DNA from: Aminipila sp032051575
Lineage (GTDB): Bacteria; Bacillota; Clostridia; Peptostreptococcales; Anaerovoracaceae
Direction: 5' to 3'
Assembly (NCBI RefSeq): GCF_032051575.1
Contig: NZ_DAMBYD010000011.1
Coordinates: forward strand, 124,001 to 188,000
Length of the DNA stretch: 64,000 bases
Position numbers and translations under genes: made by a program
Shown: piece after piece, positions 56,076-64,000 of the stretch
How positions within the stretch are numbered: the stretch's first letter is position 1
Layout of the letters: each line of letters begins with the position of its first letter
Notes under the pieces: generated by a model
Told to the model about the DNA's origin: nothing
The model's database searches: none
The model's input: only the letters and a program-made list of their open reading frames with translations

Positions 56076-57170
56076 TTACACATTAAACAGGAAGTGAATT
56101 ACATCTCCATCCTTAACCTCATATTCTTTTCCCTCAGAACGGATTAAACCTTTTTCTTTTGCTGTTGCAAGATTTCCACCACATTCAATAAGCTTATCAT
56201 ACGCAATAGTCTCCGCCCTGATAAAGCCTTTTTCAAAGTCAGTATGAATTTTACCTGCCGCACCGGGAGCTTTAGTTCCCCTCTTTATAGTCCAGGCTCT
56301 AACCTCTGGTTCTCCAGCAGTAAGGTATGAAATTAAATCAAGCAAATGATAGGAAGACTTAATTAATTTATCTAATCCAGATTCGCTAATTCCTAATTCT
56401 TCAAGGAACATTGCTTTTTCATCCTCCTCAAGTTCAGAAATTTCCGCTTCCACCTTGGCACAAATAACAACCACTTCAGAGCCCTCTGTTGCCGCGAACT
56501 CTCTTACCTGCTTAACATAATCATTCTCACCGCCATCAGAAATTTCCTGTTCTGACACATTTGCTGCATAAATAATTGGTTTATAAGAAAGCAAATCTAA
56601 TGACTTTACAAAATTATCTTCATCATCAGTCAATTCCATTGTTCTTGCAGATATACCTCTCTCTAACGTATCCAGAATTTTATGAAGTATATCTAATTCA
56701 GTTTGAAGTGATTTATCACCTTTTAAGTTCTTTTGTGTTCTTTGGATTCTTCTTTCAACAATCTCCATATCTGACAATATCAATTCCATATTAATAGTCT
56801 CAATGTCAGACAACGGATTTATTTTACCATCAACATGAACAACATTAGGGTCATCAAAGCAACGTACTACATGGACAATTGCAGCAACTTCGCGAATATG
56901 TCCTAAAAATTTATTTCCTAGTCCCTCTCCTTTTGATGCCCCTTTTACAAGACCTGCTATGTCATAAAATTCAATTGCAGTATAAACAGTCTTTTTTGCT
57001 TTATACATTTCTGTAAGTACTTTTAATCTTTCATCAGGTACTGCTACAACTCCTACATTTGGTTCTATGGTACAAAACGGATAATTTGCTGCTTCAGCAC
57101 CAGCCTTTGTTATTGCATTAAACAATGTACTTTTTCCTACATTTGGTAAACCAACTATTCCTAATTTCAT
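56076..57170 (-). CDS. ychF: Redox-regulated ATPase YchF (Obg family)
   Basis: A 364-residue P-loop protein that, unlike its GTPase relatives, binds ATP. G1 GLPNVGKST, G3 DIAGLVKGASKGEGLG, a coiled coil inserted at about 130-170 and the C-terminal TGS domain (VRAWTIKRGTKAPGAAGKIHTDFEKGFIRAE). Associates with ribosomes and the stress response. Full length. Confidence 0.97.
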   Translation of the reverse strand: MKLGIVGLPNVGKSTLFNAITKAGAEAANYPFCTIEPNVGVVAVPDERLKVLTEMYKAKKTVYTAIEFYDIAGLVKGASKGEGLGNKFLGHIREVAAIVHVVRCFDDPNVVHVDGKINPLSDIETINMELILSDMEIVERRIQRTQKNLKGDKSLQTELDILHKILDTLERGISARTMELTDDEDNFVKSLDLLSYKPIIYAANVSEQEISDGGENDYVKQVREFAATEGSEVVVICAKVEAEISELEEDEKAMFLEELGISESGLDKLIKSSYHLLDLISYLTAGEPEVRAWTIKRGTKAPGAAGKIHTDFEKGFIRAETIAYDKLIECGGNLATAKEKGLIRSEGKEYEVKDGDVIHFLFNV

Positions 57171-57192
57171 TACTCTTTCTCCTTATTTATAT

Positions 57193-57990
57193 CTATTGTT
57201 TAAACTTTCCAGTGTATTTACTATAACCACCATAAAATATTTTACCGGTGTGTCTTGAGCGCCTATCTAAAATAATATATGCAATCATACATACTATAAA
57301 AACTATTGCACTTAGCAGCATTGCCTGTTTTATTATTCCAAATAGCATTAAACTATCTGTTCTTAGATATTCAACAAAAAATCTTTCTAAAGAATACAGC
57401 ATGCCATATGATAAGAATACTTGACCCATAAATTTTTTATTATTATCAATAACTAGTAATACTCCAAACATGATTAAACACCAGATTGATTCATAAAGGA
57501 ATGTAGGATGTACAGTTTGTCCATCCACCAGAATGCCCCATGGAAGGTTGGTAGGGCCGCCATGTGCTTCAGAATTAAAATAATTGCCCCATCTTCCTAT
57601 AGCTTGCGCCAAAGCAATAGCTGGCATAGCTAAATCCAAAACATTCAGAGGATTATAGTTCCAAATCTTACAAAGTATTGCTGCAGAAATTAATCCGAAT
57701 ATTAAGCCACCATGTATTGCTAACCCGCCTGCTCTTAAATTAATAATCTTGAATAAATCACCATCGTAATAGTTCCAGTTAAATAGCACATAATAAAGTC
57801 TGGCTCCGATTACACCTAATGGCACGCATATTAAAATAAAATCCAAAGTTCTCTCTGAATCGATTTCGTGTTTAGGTGCCCTTTTATATACAACTAATGT
57901 AGCAAGAATAATGCCTAAGGCTATTAGAATTCCATACCACCTTATATCTATGTTAAAAATTGAAAATGCAATTGGATTTGGGATAGGCAT
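57193..57990 (-). CDS. lgt: Prolipoprotein diacylglyceryl transferase
   Basis: A 265-residue membrane enzyme, about seven helices, that adds diacylglycerol to the lipobox cysteine of prolipoproteins. The signature GRWGNYFNSEAHG and the HGG motif (GGLAIHGGL) are intact. It would process the lipoprotein encoded next to it (58200-58727). Precedes ychF by 22 bases. Confidence 0.97.
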   Translation of the reverse strand: MPIPNPIAFSIFNIDIRWYGILIALGIILATLVVYKRAPKHEIDSERTLDFILICVPLGVIGARLYYVLFNWNYYDGDLFKIINLRAGGLAIHGGLIFGLISAAILCKIWNYNPLNVLDLAMPAIALAQAIGRWGNYFNSEAHGGPTNLPWGILVDGQTVHPTFLYESIWCLIMFGVLLVIDNNKKFMGQVFLSYGMLYSLERFFVEYLRTDSLMLFGIIKQAMLLSAIVFIVCMIAYIILDRRSRHTGKIFYGGYSKYTGKFKQ

Positions 57991-58106
57991 TTATTTTCCT
58001 CCTTATTTCTATCATTAAAACAGCACCATAACTTATCATTGGTACTTTAGACCTATCAAATAACAAATTAAATCATTTATTTACCCGCCAATATTATATT
58101 ATATAC

Positions 58107-58136
58107 AAAAAGGTGCAGCATCCGCCACACCTTTTT
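58107..58136 (-). terminator. Terminator of the lipoprotein gene
   Basis: AAAAAGGTG/CACCTTTTT (58107-58115 with 58128-58136), symmetrical, with a T-run on both strands. Confidence 0.75.
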
Positions 58137-58199
58137 ACATAATTTCTTATAAAAATTTATTTAAGCTATCATATTGCACTAATATTTGTATTTTAGCAC

Positions 58200-58727
58200 T
58201 TAATATGGGATATATCTTTCAAGAATAAGCTCAATTTGATCCCCCATGATGTACATATCATACAATTTATGCTTTTGATAGTCAGGATTATTTTTTCCAC
58301 CATATTCGTTTATATCTTTATTATAAGCTTCAACAAACTCTTCAGTTGTCATAATTTGTGGCAAGCTTACATCTCCTGAAATAAATGTGCATCTTGCTTC
58401 TGGTGCTAGTACTGAAGATAAACTATAGTTTTTGTCTTCAATGTAAAAGCCATTTGGCTGTTCAGTATCTTCTACATATTCTTTTGCTTCAATATTTACT
58501 AAAACTGAACCATCTTTAGCCTTTGAAACTTCAATGCTTCCAAATACATGCTCTGCTCCGTCACGTAACAACTGTTTCACATAATCTCCCTCTAGATATT
58601 CGACCGTAATCTTAGGTTCATCAACAGTTGATCCACTTTGATTCTTATCGCCACACCCTACGAGTAACGTTGCAAGAGTTAATACAAAAATCAATCCAGT
58701 ACACACAATTGTTCTAGTTGTCTTCAT
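58200..58727 (-). CDS. Putative lipoprotein
   Basis: A 175-residue exported protein. The signal peptide ends in the lipobox LLVGC (Cys near residue 25), so it should be lipid-anchored on the outer membrane face of the cell membrane. The mature protein is acidic, with an unrecognised alpha/beta sequence. Own promoter region and terminator; no family assigned. Confidence 0.8.
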   Translation of the reverse strand: MKTTRTIVCTGLIFVLTLATLLVGCGDKNQSGSTVDEPKITVEYLEGDYVKQLLRDGAEHVFGSIEVSKAKDGSVLVNIEAKEYVEDTEQPNGFYIEDKNYSLSSVLAPEARCTFISGDVSLPQIMTTEEFVEAYNKDINEYGGKNNPDYQKHKLYDMYIMGDQIELILERYIPY

Positions 58728-58900
58728 TTTAATCCCCTTCTTTTTTGCAATTAAAGTAAAAAAATATATTTATTTTCTTACTTTATATGATAATATCACA
58801 TAACTTCATATCTTTGTTGCAAAAAAGATTTTTGTAACATAACTGTAAGATTTTGCGTGTATTTTATGAAATTACTTTACAACTTTGTTGTTCAAAAAGG

Positions 58901-58938
58901 AAAAAGCATCTTACAATTATATTATAATCATAAGATGC
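58901..58938 (-). terminator. Terminator of the AbrB-type gene
   Basis: GCATCTTA/TAAGATGC (58906-58913 with 58931-58938) and five Ts on the minus strand. Confidence 0.75.
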
Positions 58939-58962
58939 CATTTTACTCAGTTTAAATTAGAA

Positions 58963-59205
58963 CTATAGTTCCTTAATTTTTTTGATGCAATCCTCACAAA
59001 TATTCTTGTCCTTAATATGTTTAACATTCTTTGCGTTACCACAAAAAACACAAGCCGGTTCATACTTCTTAAGTAGAATATACTCCCCTTCAACAAATAT
59101 TTCAATTGGATCTTTAATCTCTATATTTAGCGTTCTTCTAAGCTCAATAGGCAATACAATACGACCTAGTTCATCTACTTTTCTAACAATACCAGTAGCC
59201 TTCAT
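58963..59205 (-). CDS. AbrB/SpoVT-type regulator with C-terminal zinc ribbon
   Basis: An 80-residue DNA-binding protein. Residues 1-48 are a swapped-hairpin AbrB domain (GIVRKVDELGRIVLPIELRR), residues 50-80 a small CxxC...CxxC motif (CVFCGNA, CEDC) that probably holds zinc. Such short proteins regulate transition-state or sporulation genes. The perfect inverted repeat before its start points to self-control. Confidence 0.9.
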   Translation of the reverse strand: MKATGIVRKVDELGRIVLPIELRRTLNIEIKDPIEIFVEGEYILLKKYEPACVFCGNAKNVKHIKDKNICEDCIKKIKEL

Positions 59206-59223
59206 TTTCCAATCCTCCTCTCT

Positions 59224-59247
59224 ATGTAAAGAGCATCCTCTTTACAT
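59224..59247. promoter_or_regulatory. Operator-like palindrome before the AbrB-type gene
   Basis: ATGTAAAGAG (59224-59233) and CTCTTTACAT (59238-59247), perfect 10-bp arms with a 4-base centre, between promoter and ribosome site. Confidence 0.65.
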
Positions 59248-59263
59248 TAGCCATTTATTCCTA

Positions 59264-59292
59264 ATTTTAACATTCAAGTTACACAATGTCAA
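59264..59292 (-). promoter_or_regulatory. Promoter of the AbrB-type gene
   Basis: Minus strand TTGACA (59287-59292), 17 bp, TAAAAT (59264-59269). Confidence 0.8.
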
Positions 59293-59317
59293 CATTTGAA
59301 TTTATAATTTATTTAAC

Positions 59318-59644
59318 CTATTTGTCCATCTTTGTAATAATATTTTTTAGTGAAACTAATGCGTTAACAATTGAGGATAAAGCAGAAATTGTGCTTTGAT
59401 TACCTTTAAGTGACTGTGAAATATTACTTACAGATTCTGTAACATCACCTACTGCTTGGTCAATATCTTGAGCACGGGCTGCAGCTATAGCCGATATTAC
59501 CTGTGTATCTTCCAAAATCTTATTTGTATGTTTAATAGTCACGGTTAAATTTTTTATAAACCCTATACAATATACAAGCAATACAATTATGCCAGCCCCT
59601 ATTAAAATTAACCCTAAATCCTTTAAAGTCAATGTTATTTCCAT
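59318..59644 (-). CDS. Membrane-anchored coiled-coil protein, DUF948-like
   Basis: A 108-residue protein: one hydrophobic helix (about 10-31), then an alternating helical region (about 35-105) of heptad-like pattern. It resembles DUF948-type proteins of Firmicutes. The ATG at 59644 has GGAGG 8 bases upstream and is preferred to the longer frame. Between the AbrB-type gene and the divergent spmA; function unknown. Confidence 0.75.
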   Translation of the reverse strand: MEITLTLKDLGLILIGAGIIVLLVYCIGFIKNLTVTIKHTNKILEDTQVISAIAAARAQDIDQAVGDVTESVSNISQSLKGNQSTISALSSIVNALVSLKNIITKMDK

Positions 59645-59748
59645 AACTTTTACCTCCACTCTACGTATGTATATTATCTACCTAAATGTGTAAAATTTCA
59701 ACATTTATTTTAAAATCTTGAATATTATAATAAATGGGGTGATAAACG

Positions 59749-60330
59749 TTGATGAATTATATATGGGCTGGAATGATTTGCATAGGCATCTTCTTTTCCG
59801 TCATAAACAATAATCTTTCTTCTTTTACAGATGGACTACTAAACAGCTGTAGTGAAGCCGTTGAATTTGTAATAGGCCTGTCAGGAATCATGGCTGTCTG
59901 GTGTGGCATCATGAAAATTGCGGAAAAATCTGGTCTTATTGATTCAGCTGCTCATAAATTTATGCCGCTTATCAAATACCTTTTTCCAGAAGAAAAGAAT
60001 ACTGAAACAATTGCAATTATACTTATGAGTTTTATGGCAAACATCTTCGGAGCCGGTAATAGTGCAACTGTTTTTTCTCTGAAAGCAATGGAGCGGCTTG
60101 ATATGGAAAACCACTACAGTGATACTGCTAGTAATACCATGTGTATGTTTTTGGCACTAAATATGTCCATGATTCAGCTTGTGCCTATTACTGTTATAAA
60201 AATACGTTCACAATTAGGTTCCGCAGACTCTGCATCCATTATTATACCATCTATCATCGTGGGTACCATTTCCATGATAGCATCTGTCATCGTTTGTAAA
60301 TATTATGAAAGAAAGAAAACTAAACCATAA
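59749..60330 (+). CDS. spmA: Spore maturation protein A
   Basis: A 193-residue membrane protein of the nucleoside-recognition/Gate family, with about five helices and NIFGAGNSAT as the conserved gate motif. SpmA and SpmB act in spore core dehydration. Two starts are possible, TTG at 59749 or ATG at 59752, after GGGGTGAT. The end overlaps the frame of spmB; together they form one plus-strand operon. Confidence 0.92.
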   Translation: MMNYIWAGMICIGIFFSVINNNLSSFTDGLLNSCSEAVEFVIGLSGIMAVWCGIMKIAEKSGLIDSAAHKFMPLIKYLFPEEKNTETIAIILMSFMANIFGAGNSATVFSLKAMERLDMENHYSDTASNTMCMFLALNMSMIQLVPITVIKIRSQLGSADSASIIIPSIIVGTISMIASVIVCKYYERKKTKP

Positions 60331-60352
60331 GCCTATAGAATGGAGGGCACAA

Positions 60353-60880
60353 ATGTCACAATTATTAAGTACTATTTCTTATCTCTTTATTCCAGGTATT
60401 CTTAGTATAGTCATTATCTATGGATTATATAAGCGCGTATCAATTTATGACTGCTTTATTGAAGGAGCAAAGGATGGGTTAAAATCTGCAGTAGAAATAA
60501 TGCCATTCATTATCGCTATTTTTATAGGCATTGAAGCATTAGTTTCTTCAGGCGCAATGGATTTTTTTCAATCTGTTTTCGCTCCAGTATTTTCTTTTCT
60601 ACACATACCAAAAGAGCTTATATCTCTGATACTATTACGACCTGTCTCTGGCAGTGGTTCACTAGTTCTTATGGAACGTGTTATGGCTGATAATGGGGTT
60701 GATACATACATTGGGCAATGTTCTGGTATAATGGTAGGAACTTGCGAAACAATTTTTTATGTTTTAGCTTTGTATTTTGGGGTTACAGCCGTTAAAAAAA
60801 TGCGCCATTCTTTTGTAGCTGGTATGGTTGGATATATAGTAAGTGTCCTTGCTTCTGTGTATATATGTAAACTTATATAA
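60353..60880 (+). CDS. spmB: Spore maturation protein B
   Basis: A 175-residue membrane protein, partner of SpmA, with the gate motif LLRPVSGSGSLVLMERV. The ATG at 60353 is chosen because GGAGGG lies 5 bases before it; the longer frame to 60305 overlaps spmA and begins with unlikely residues. Confidence 0.92.
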   Translation: MSQLLSTISYLFIPGILSIVIIYGLYKRVSIYDCFIEGAKDGLKSAVEIMPFIIAIFIGIEALVSSGAMDFFQSVFAPVFSFLHIPKELISLILLRPVSGSGSLVLMERVMADNGVDTYIGQCSGIMVGTCETIFYVLALYFGVTAVKKMRHSFVAGMVGYIVSVLASVYICKLI

Positions 60881-60913
60881 ATTATCGAATTTATTTTAAA
60901 TATTTCAAAATGT

Positions 60914-60944
60914 AAAAAATCCTGCCAGTATTTTATACCGGCAG
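60914..60944. terminator. Bidirectional terminator between spmB and the methylase gene
   Basis: CTGCCAGTAT/ATACCGGCAG (60922-60931 with 60935-60944, one mismatch) with TTTTTT on the minus side and a weak T-rich tail on the plus side. Confidence 0.8.
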
Positions 60945-60963
60945 AATAAAATCATTAGTCAAT

Positions 60964-61731
60964 CTATCTTTCATATATTTTCATTATTTCATCTGTATAA
61001 GAATTCCCTGTCTCATTATACACGTATAGGGGATCTAACATTTTCAGTTCAGGTCTACCAAATTTCACACACCTTATTAGAAGAATATTAGGTTTAGTAT
61101 TTTTATTTGGAGCCACAAATCTTAATTCCTTTGGCTCTACTTTGTATTTACGGCACGCCTCGCAAATGTCTACAATTCTACTAGGTCGATGCACCATAAA
61201 TAATTCGCCCTTTTCTCTTAATAATGCTGCAGATGTTTTTATAAAAGTTTCTAAATCTGCCGTGGTCTCATGCCTTGCGATTCTCTTTGCATCATTTGCA
61301 TTTATAATTCCAGACCCTCCAATCATATACGGAGGATTACTAGTAACCAAGTCAAAAGAATCTTTTAAATGAGCAAAATCTTTCTCTAAGTCTGAAACAT
61401 CACCATTTATTATGGTAACTCTTTCCATAATCTTATTAAGTTCCATATTCCGGCATGCTCTATCAAAGGAATCCTTTTGTATTTCCATAGCATATATTTC
61501 TTCAATAGAAGTCTTATGGCTCAATATAAGTGGTATAATTCCGGTTCCAGTTCCTAAATCTATTGCTCTTGTAAATCTACCTCTGTTCTTCCCCACTGAC
61601 TTAGCCACAAAATCCGCAAGTATTACTGCATCCACACCATAACAAAATTCTTCTGGATTTTGAATAAGCTTTAAACTTCCGAACCCAATTTCATCTAACC
61701 GCTCTCCTTGCATAAGTAAGTTATTTTCCAT
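60964..61731 (-). CDS. TrmN6-type tRNA (adenine-N6) methyltransferase
   Basis: A 255-residue SAM-dependent methylase: DLGTGTGIIPLIL (SAM motif I) and SNPPYMIGGSG (catalytic NPPY). It matches tRNA1(Val) A37 N6-methylase and related proteins (TrmN6/YabB type). The neighbours ricT, holB and tmk in this order are typical of Firmicutes. Target base not proven. Confidence 0.92.
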   Translation of the reverse strand: MENNLLMQGERLDEIGFGSLKLIQNPEEFCYGVDAVILADFVAKSVGKNRGRFTRAIDLGTGTGIIPLILSHKTSIEEIYAMEIQKDSFDRACRNMELNKIMERVTIINGDVSDLEKDFAHLKDSFDLVTSNPPYMIGGSGIINANDAKRIARHETTADLETFIKTSAALLREKGELFMVHRPSRIVDICEACRKYKVEPKELRFVAPNKNTKPNILLIRCVKFGRPELKMLDPLYVYNETGNSYTDEIMKIYER

Positions 61732-61740
61732 ATAAATAAA

Positions 61741-62664
61741 TTACTCCTTTAGTAAATTCTTTATTTCATCTAAAAGTTCATCGTCTAATTCTTCTAAGAT
61801 ATCCTTACTGCTTTCCTTTTTACGATGACTTTCAAGTCGCTTTATTTCCTCTTTCTTATAGATATAGAAATCTACGCTTAGCTTTTCAGGTTTATCTTCT
61901 GTTTTTTCCTCCAAAACCAAACGGACTTTTATTTTATTTTCTAATATATTAGAATCAAATACAATTCCGATGCCATCATCTGTCTTTATTCGTTCCCCAA
62001 CTTCCGGCATTCCTTTTCTTAGTTCCATATAAACATCATTTTCGTATTTCAAACAACACATTAATCTGCCACAGATTCCAGAAATTTTTGTTGGATTCAA
62101 AGACAGATTCTGTACCTTAGCCATTTTAATAGACACAGGCTCAAATTCTGGAAGCCATGAATGACAACACAATCCTCTTCCACAAGTTCCTATACCTCCC
62201 ACCATCTTAGCTTCATCTCTCACGCCAATCTGTCTGAGTTCTATTCGCATTTTAAATACACCGGCTAAATCCTTAACTAATTCTCTAAAGTCCACTCTGC
62301 CATCTGCAGTAAAATAAAAGATGATTTTACTGTTATCAAAAGTATATTCTACATCAATTAACTTCATTTCCAATTTATGCTTATCCACTTTTTCCTGACA
62401 AAGCATTATAGCCTTTTCTTTTTTCTTTAAATTTTCCACATGTTGCTGCGTATCTTTTTCATTCGCAATTCGTATTATTTTTTTTAAAGGCGCAACAATT
62501 TCTTTTTCGCTTACACTCTTAATATCTGAAGTAACAGTTCCATACTCCATACCACGAGCAGTTTCAACTATTACATTTGTATCCTTTTTTACGTCCAAAT
62601 CACTGGGATCAAAGTAATATACTTTGCCTGCTTTTTTAAAACGTACTCCTGCTACCTTTACCAT
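61741..62664 (-). CDS. ricT: RicT / PSP1-domain protein (YaaT)
   Basis: A 307-residue cytosolic protein with a PSP1 domain. The cysteine cluster CGRGLCCHSW ... CGRLMCCLKYE is the part that binds iron-sulfur clusters in the Bacillus Ric complex (RicA, RicF, RicT), which guides mRNA processing and sporulation and competence onset. The RicA and RicF genes are not in the window. Four bases after the holB-like gene. Confidence 0.92.
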   Translation of the reverse strand: MVKVAGVRFKKAGKVYYFDPSDLDVKKDTNVIVETARGMEYGTVTSDIKSVSEKEIVAPLKKIIRIANEKDTQQHVENLKKKEKAIMLCQEKVDKHKLEMKLIDVEYTFDNSKIIFYFTADGRVDFRELVKDLAGVFKMRIELRQIGVRDEAKMVGGIGTCGRGLCCHSWLPEFEPVSIKMAKVQNLSLNPTKISGICGRLMCCLKYENDVYMELRKGMPEVGERIKTDDGIGIVFDSNILENKIKVRLVLEEKTEDKPEKLSVDFYIYKKEEIKRLESHRKKESSKDILEELDDELLDEIKNLLKE

Positions 62665-62667
62665 TAT

Positions 62668-63483
62668 TTATCCTCCAATTTTTATGATTAAATTTTTCAT
62701 AGCATAGCCTGTACTAATTCCCCGTTGTAAATCTCGTCTTGCTTCCTCAATCAGTTCAACTGCTTTATAAATATAATCTTTTCTATAATTTCTGCTTTCC
62801 TTTGTATTTATTATTGTCAAATCTCTATATATTAGTTCCATAGAATCTAAAAGTTTCATGGCACTATCTTTATCTTCAGCAAATTCATTGAGTTTACTCT
62901 TAACTAAATAAAAAGCTTCTTTATTAAACAACATTTTAACTAATAGCTGTGCCTGTTCTTTAATCGCACCATATTCAAATGTCTCAAAAGGATTTACTCT
63001 AAAAACTACACACCGTGACAAAATGGTCTGAACTAGGTTTTCAATGTTTTCAGACAATAATATTATAATTGTCCCCTGAGGCGGCTCTTCCAATGTCTTA
63101 AGTAAACGATTTTGTGCTCGAATAGTCATAGTATCCGCATGTTTTATAACAACAATATTTCTATCTCCAAAAAACGGTTTTTTCTTAATTTTAGACTGCA
63201 GTTCTTCAATTGCCTCATCTTTAATGCTTTTTCCATCGGCGTCAACGTATATAATGTCTTCATGGTTGCCATGATTTATCTTATTACAGGTAATGCATTT
63301 TTCACACCCATCACCTTTATTTTCCTCACAAAGAATGGCTTTGATAAAACAATCAGCCAACAAAACCTTATTTACACAAGAGTCTCCTTCAAATACATAA
63401 GCATGGGATAAATTTCCTGAAGCAGACAAATATTCTAATCTTTCTATAAGCTTATCATTGCCGTCTATTTCTTTTAAAATCAT
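62668..63483 (-). CDS. holB: DNA polymerase III delta' subunit-like (HolB)
   Basis: A 271-residue AAA+ clamp-loader subunit. HAYVFEGD starts the fold, a zinc-type cysteine group (CEEN...CEKCITC) is present, and NRLLKTLEEPPQGTIIILLSEN is the conserved segment with SRC sensor. No functional P-loop is visible (GDSCVNK), as is usual for delta'. It follows tmk by 7 bases. Confidence 0.9.
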   Translation of the reverse strand: MILKEIDGNDKLIERLEYLSASGNLSHAYVFEGDSCVNKVLLADCFIKAILCEENKGDGCEKCITCNKINHGNHEDIIYVDADGKSIKDEAIEELQSKIKKKPFFGDRNIVVIKHADTMTIRAQNRLLKTLEEPPQGTIIILLSENIENLVQTILSRCVVFRVNPFETFEYGAIKEQAQLLVKMLFNKEAFYLVKSKLNEFAEDKDSAMKLLDSMELIYRDLTIINTKESRNYRKDYIYKAVELIEEARRDLQRGISTGYAMKNLIIKIGG

Positions 63484-63490
63484 TTTCCCC

Positions 63491-64000
63491 TCAATCTTTA
63501 ACCTTAAGAATATTGTTTATGTGTGAAACTATTTGATTACTTATTTCATCTATATTTTTTGTTGCATCGATACCTATGATTCTATCCTTGTATATTTCCT
63601 CAAGTTCTAAATATCCTTTGAATACAGTATTGTGAAAATCTAATTTTTCATTTTCCAGCCGATCTTGTTCTTCTTCCTTAATGCGATCTTTCCCAACACT
63701 TGGGTCTACCTTCAATAAAAAGGTAATATCAGGCATACATCCTGCAACTGCATATTCATTTATAATTCTTACTGCATCCCCCAAATGTCTTCCATAGCCT
63801 TGATAGGCTATACTTGAGTCGACAAATCTATCACAAATTACTGTTTTACCTGACTGTAATCCAGGTTTAATTACTTCTGCTACATGTTGTGCTCTTGAAG
63901 CAGCATATAAAAGGGCCTCTGTCATAGGATCCATTTCAATATGTTCTTTATCCAAAATAATCTGCCTAATTTTCTCACTAATAACCGTCCCACCAGGCTC
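63491..64000 (-). CDS. tmk: Thymidylate kinase, 5' end cut by the window
   Basis: The 169 C-terminal residues of dTMP kinase. EPGGTVISEKIRQIIL at the window edge is the conserved segment after the P-loop (the P-loop itself lies outside), followed by CDRFVDSSIAYQG and the lid-type region RLENEKLDFHN. Phosphorylates dTMP to dTDP. First visible gene of the tmk-holB-ricT-methylase operon. Confidence 0.95.
   Translation of the reverse strand, partial: EPGGTVISEKIRQIILDKEHIEMDPMTEALLYAASRAQHVAEVIKPGLQSGKTVICDRFVDSSIAYQGYGRHLGDAVRIINEYAVAGCMPDITFLLKVDPSVGKDRIKEEEQDRLENEKLDFHNTVFKGYLELEEIYKDRIIGIDATKNIDEISNQIVSHINNILKVKD

Overview
The window reads as the chromosome of a low-GC, anaerobic, spore-forming Clostridia-type Firmicute. 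The support is a division and cell wall cluster with a SpoVD-type transpeptidase, SpmA/SpmB, a RicT (YaaT) homologue, MutS2, a DUF4080 radical-SAM protein, a sigma-54-controlled dipeptide-degradation unit, and a MurE with the DNPR motif typical of meso-diaminopimelate ligases. Species cannot be named from the sequence alone.

Left part, 1-18641: accessory DNA. Positions 1-4000 hold short transcription units, all on the minus strand: two small unknown proteins, a coupled pair of secreted proteins (one with SLH domains), a 42-residue membrane peptide, a 51-residue protein, and a gene-free, GC-rich, strongly folded stretch that probably encodes one or more non-coding RNAs. Five copies of one promoter-like signal (TTGCTT, exactly 17 bp, GTAWAW) lie here, four of them upstream of identifiable units or a start just off the edge. 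Positions 4453-17006 form a defence island: a zinc-ribbon-repeat nuclease-fold protein, a type I restriction-modification operon (hsdM, hsdS, a PrrC/RloC-like anticodon-nuclease candidate, hsdR), an AbiEi-like antitoxin with an apparent self-operator, a TIR protein, and a frameshifted or split GmrSD-type (DUF262/DUF1524) type IV restriction gene. A tyrosine integrase (17210-18448) sits beside the 3' end of an initiator tRNA-Met gene, so the island is probably an integrated element with its right border at that tRNA; its left border was not found.

Centre, 18642-48858: core genome, all on the minus strand. A tRNA operon (Asn, Leu, fMet) is followed, in increasing coordinate, by a housekeeping operon ending in a TPR gene and two radical-SAM genes (argS, DUF523, mutS2, zapA, pheT, pheS, a TrmH-family methylase). 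Next comes the complete dcw cluster in the order mraZ, rsmH, ftsL-like, spoVD, murE, murF, mraY, murD, ftsW, murG, murA, ftsQ/divIB, two DUF881 genes, sbp, ftsZ. It makes the peptidoglycan precursor, flips and polymerises it, and builds the septal ring. mraZ has three GTGGA(G/A) boxes on its own promoter. MurE lacks its usual N-terminal domain.

Right part, 49256-64000: a divergent cysteine-rich, perhaps spore-surface, gene; deoC; a sigma-54 activator with isoaspartyl dipeptidase and a YfcC-family transporter; ychF; lgt; a lipoprotein; an AbrB-type regulator with an apparent self-operator; spmA-spmB; and a replication/repair set (tRNA m6A methylase, ricT, holB-like, tmk) running off the right edge.
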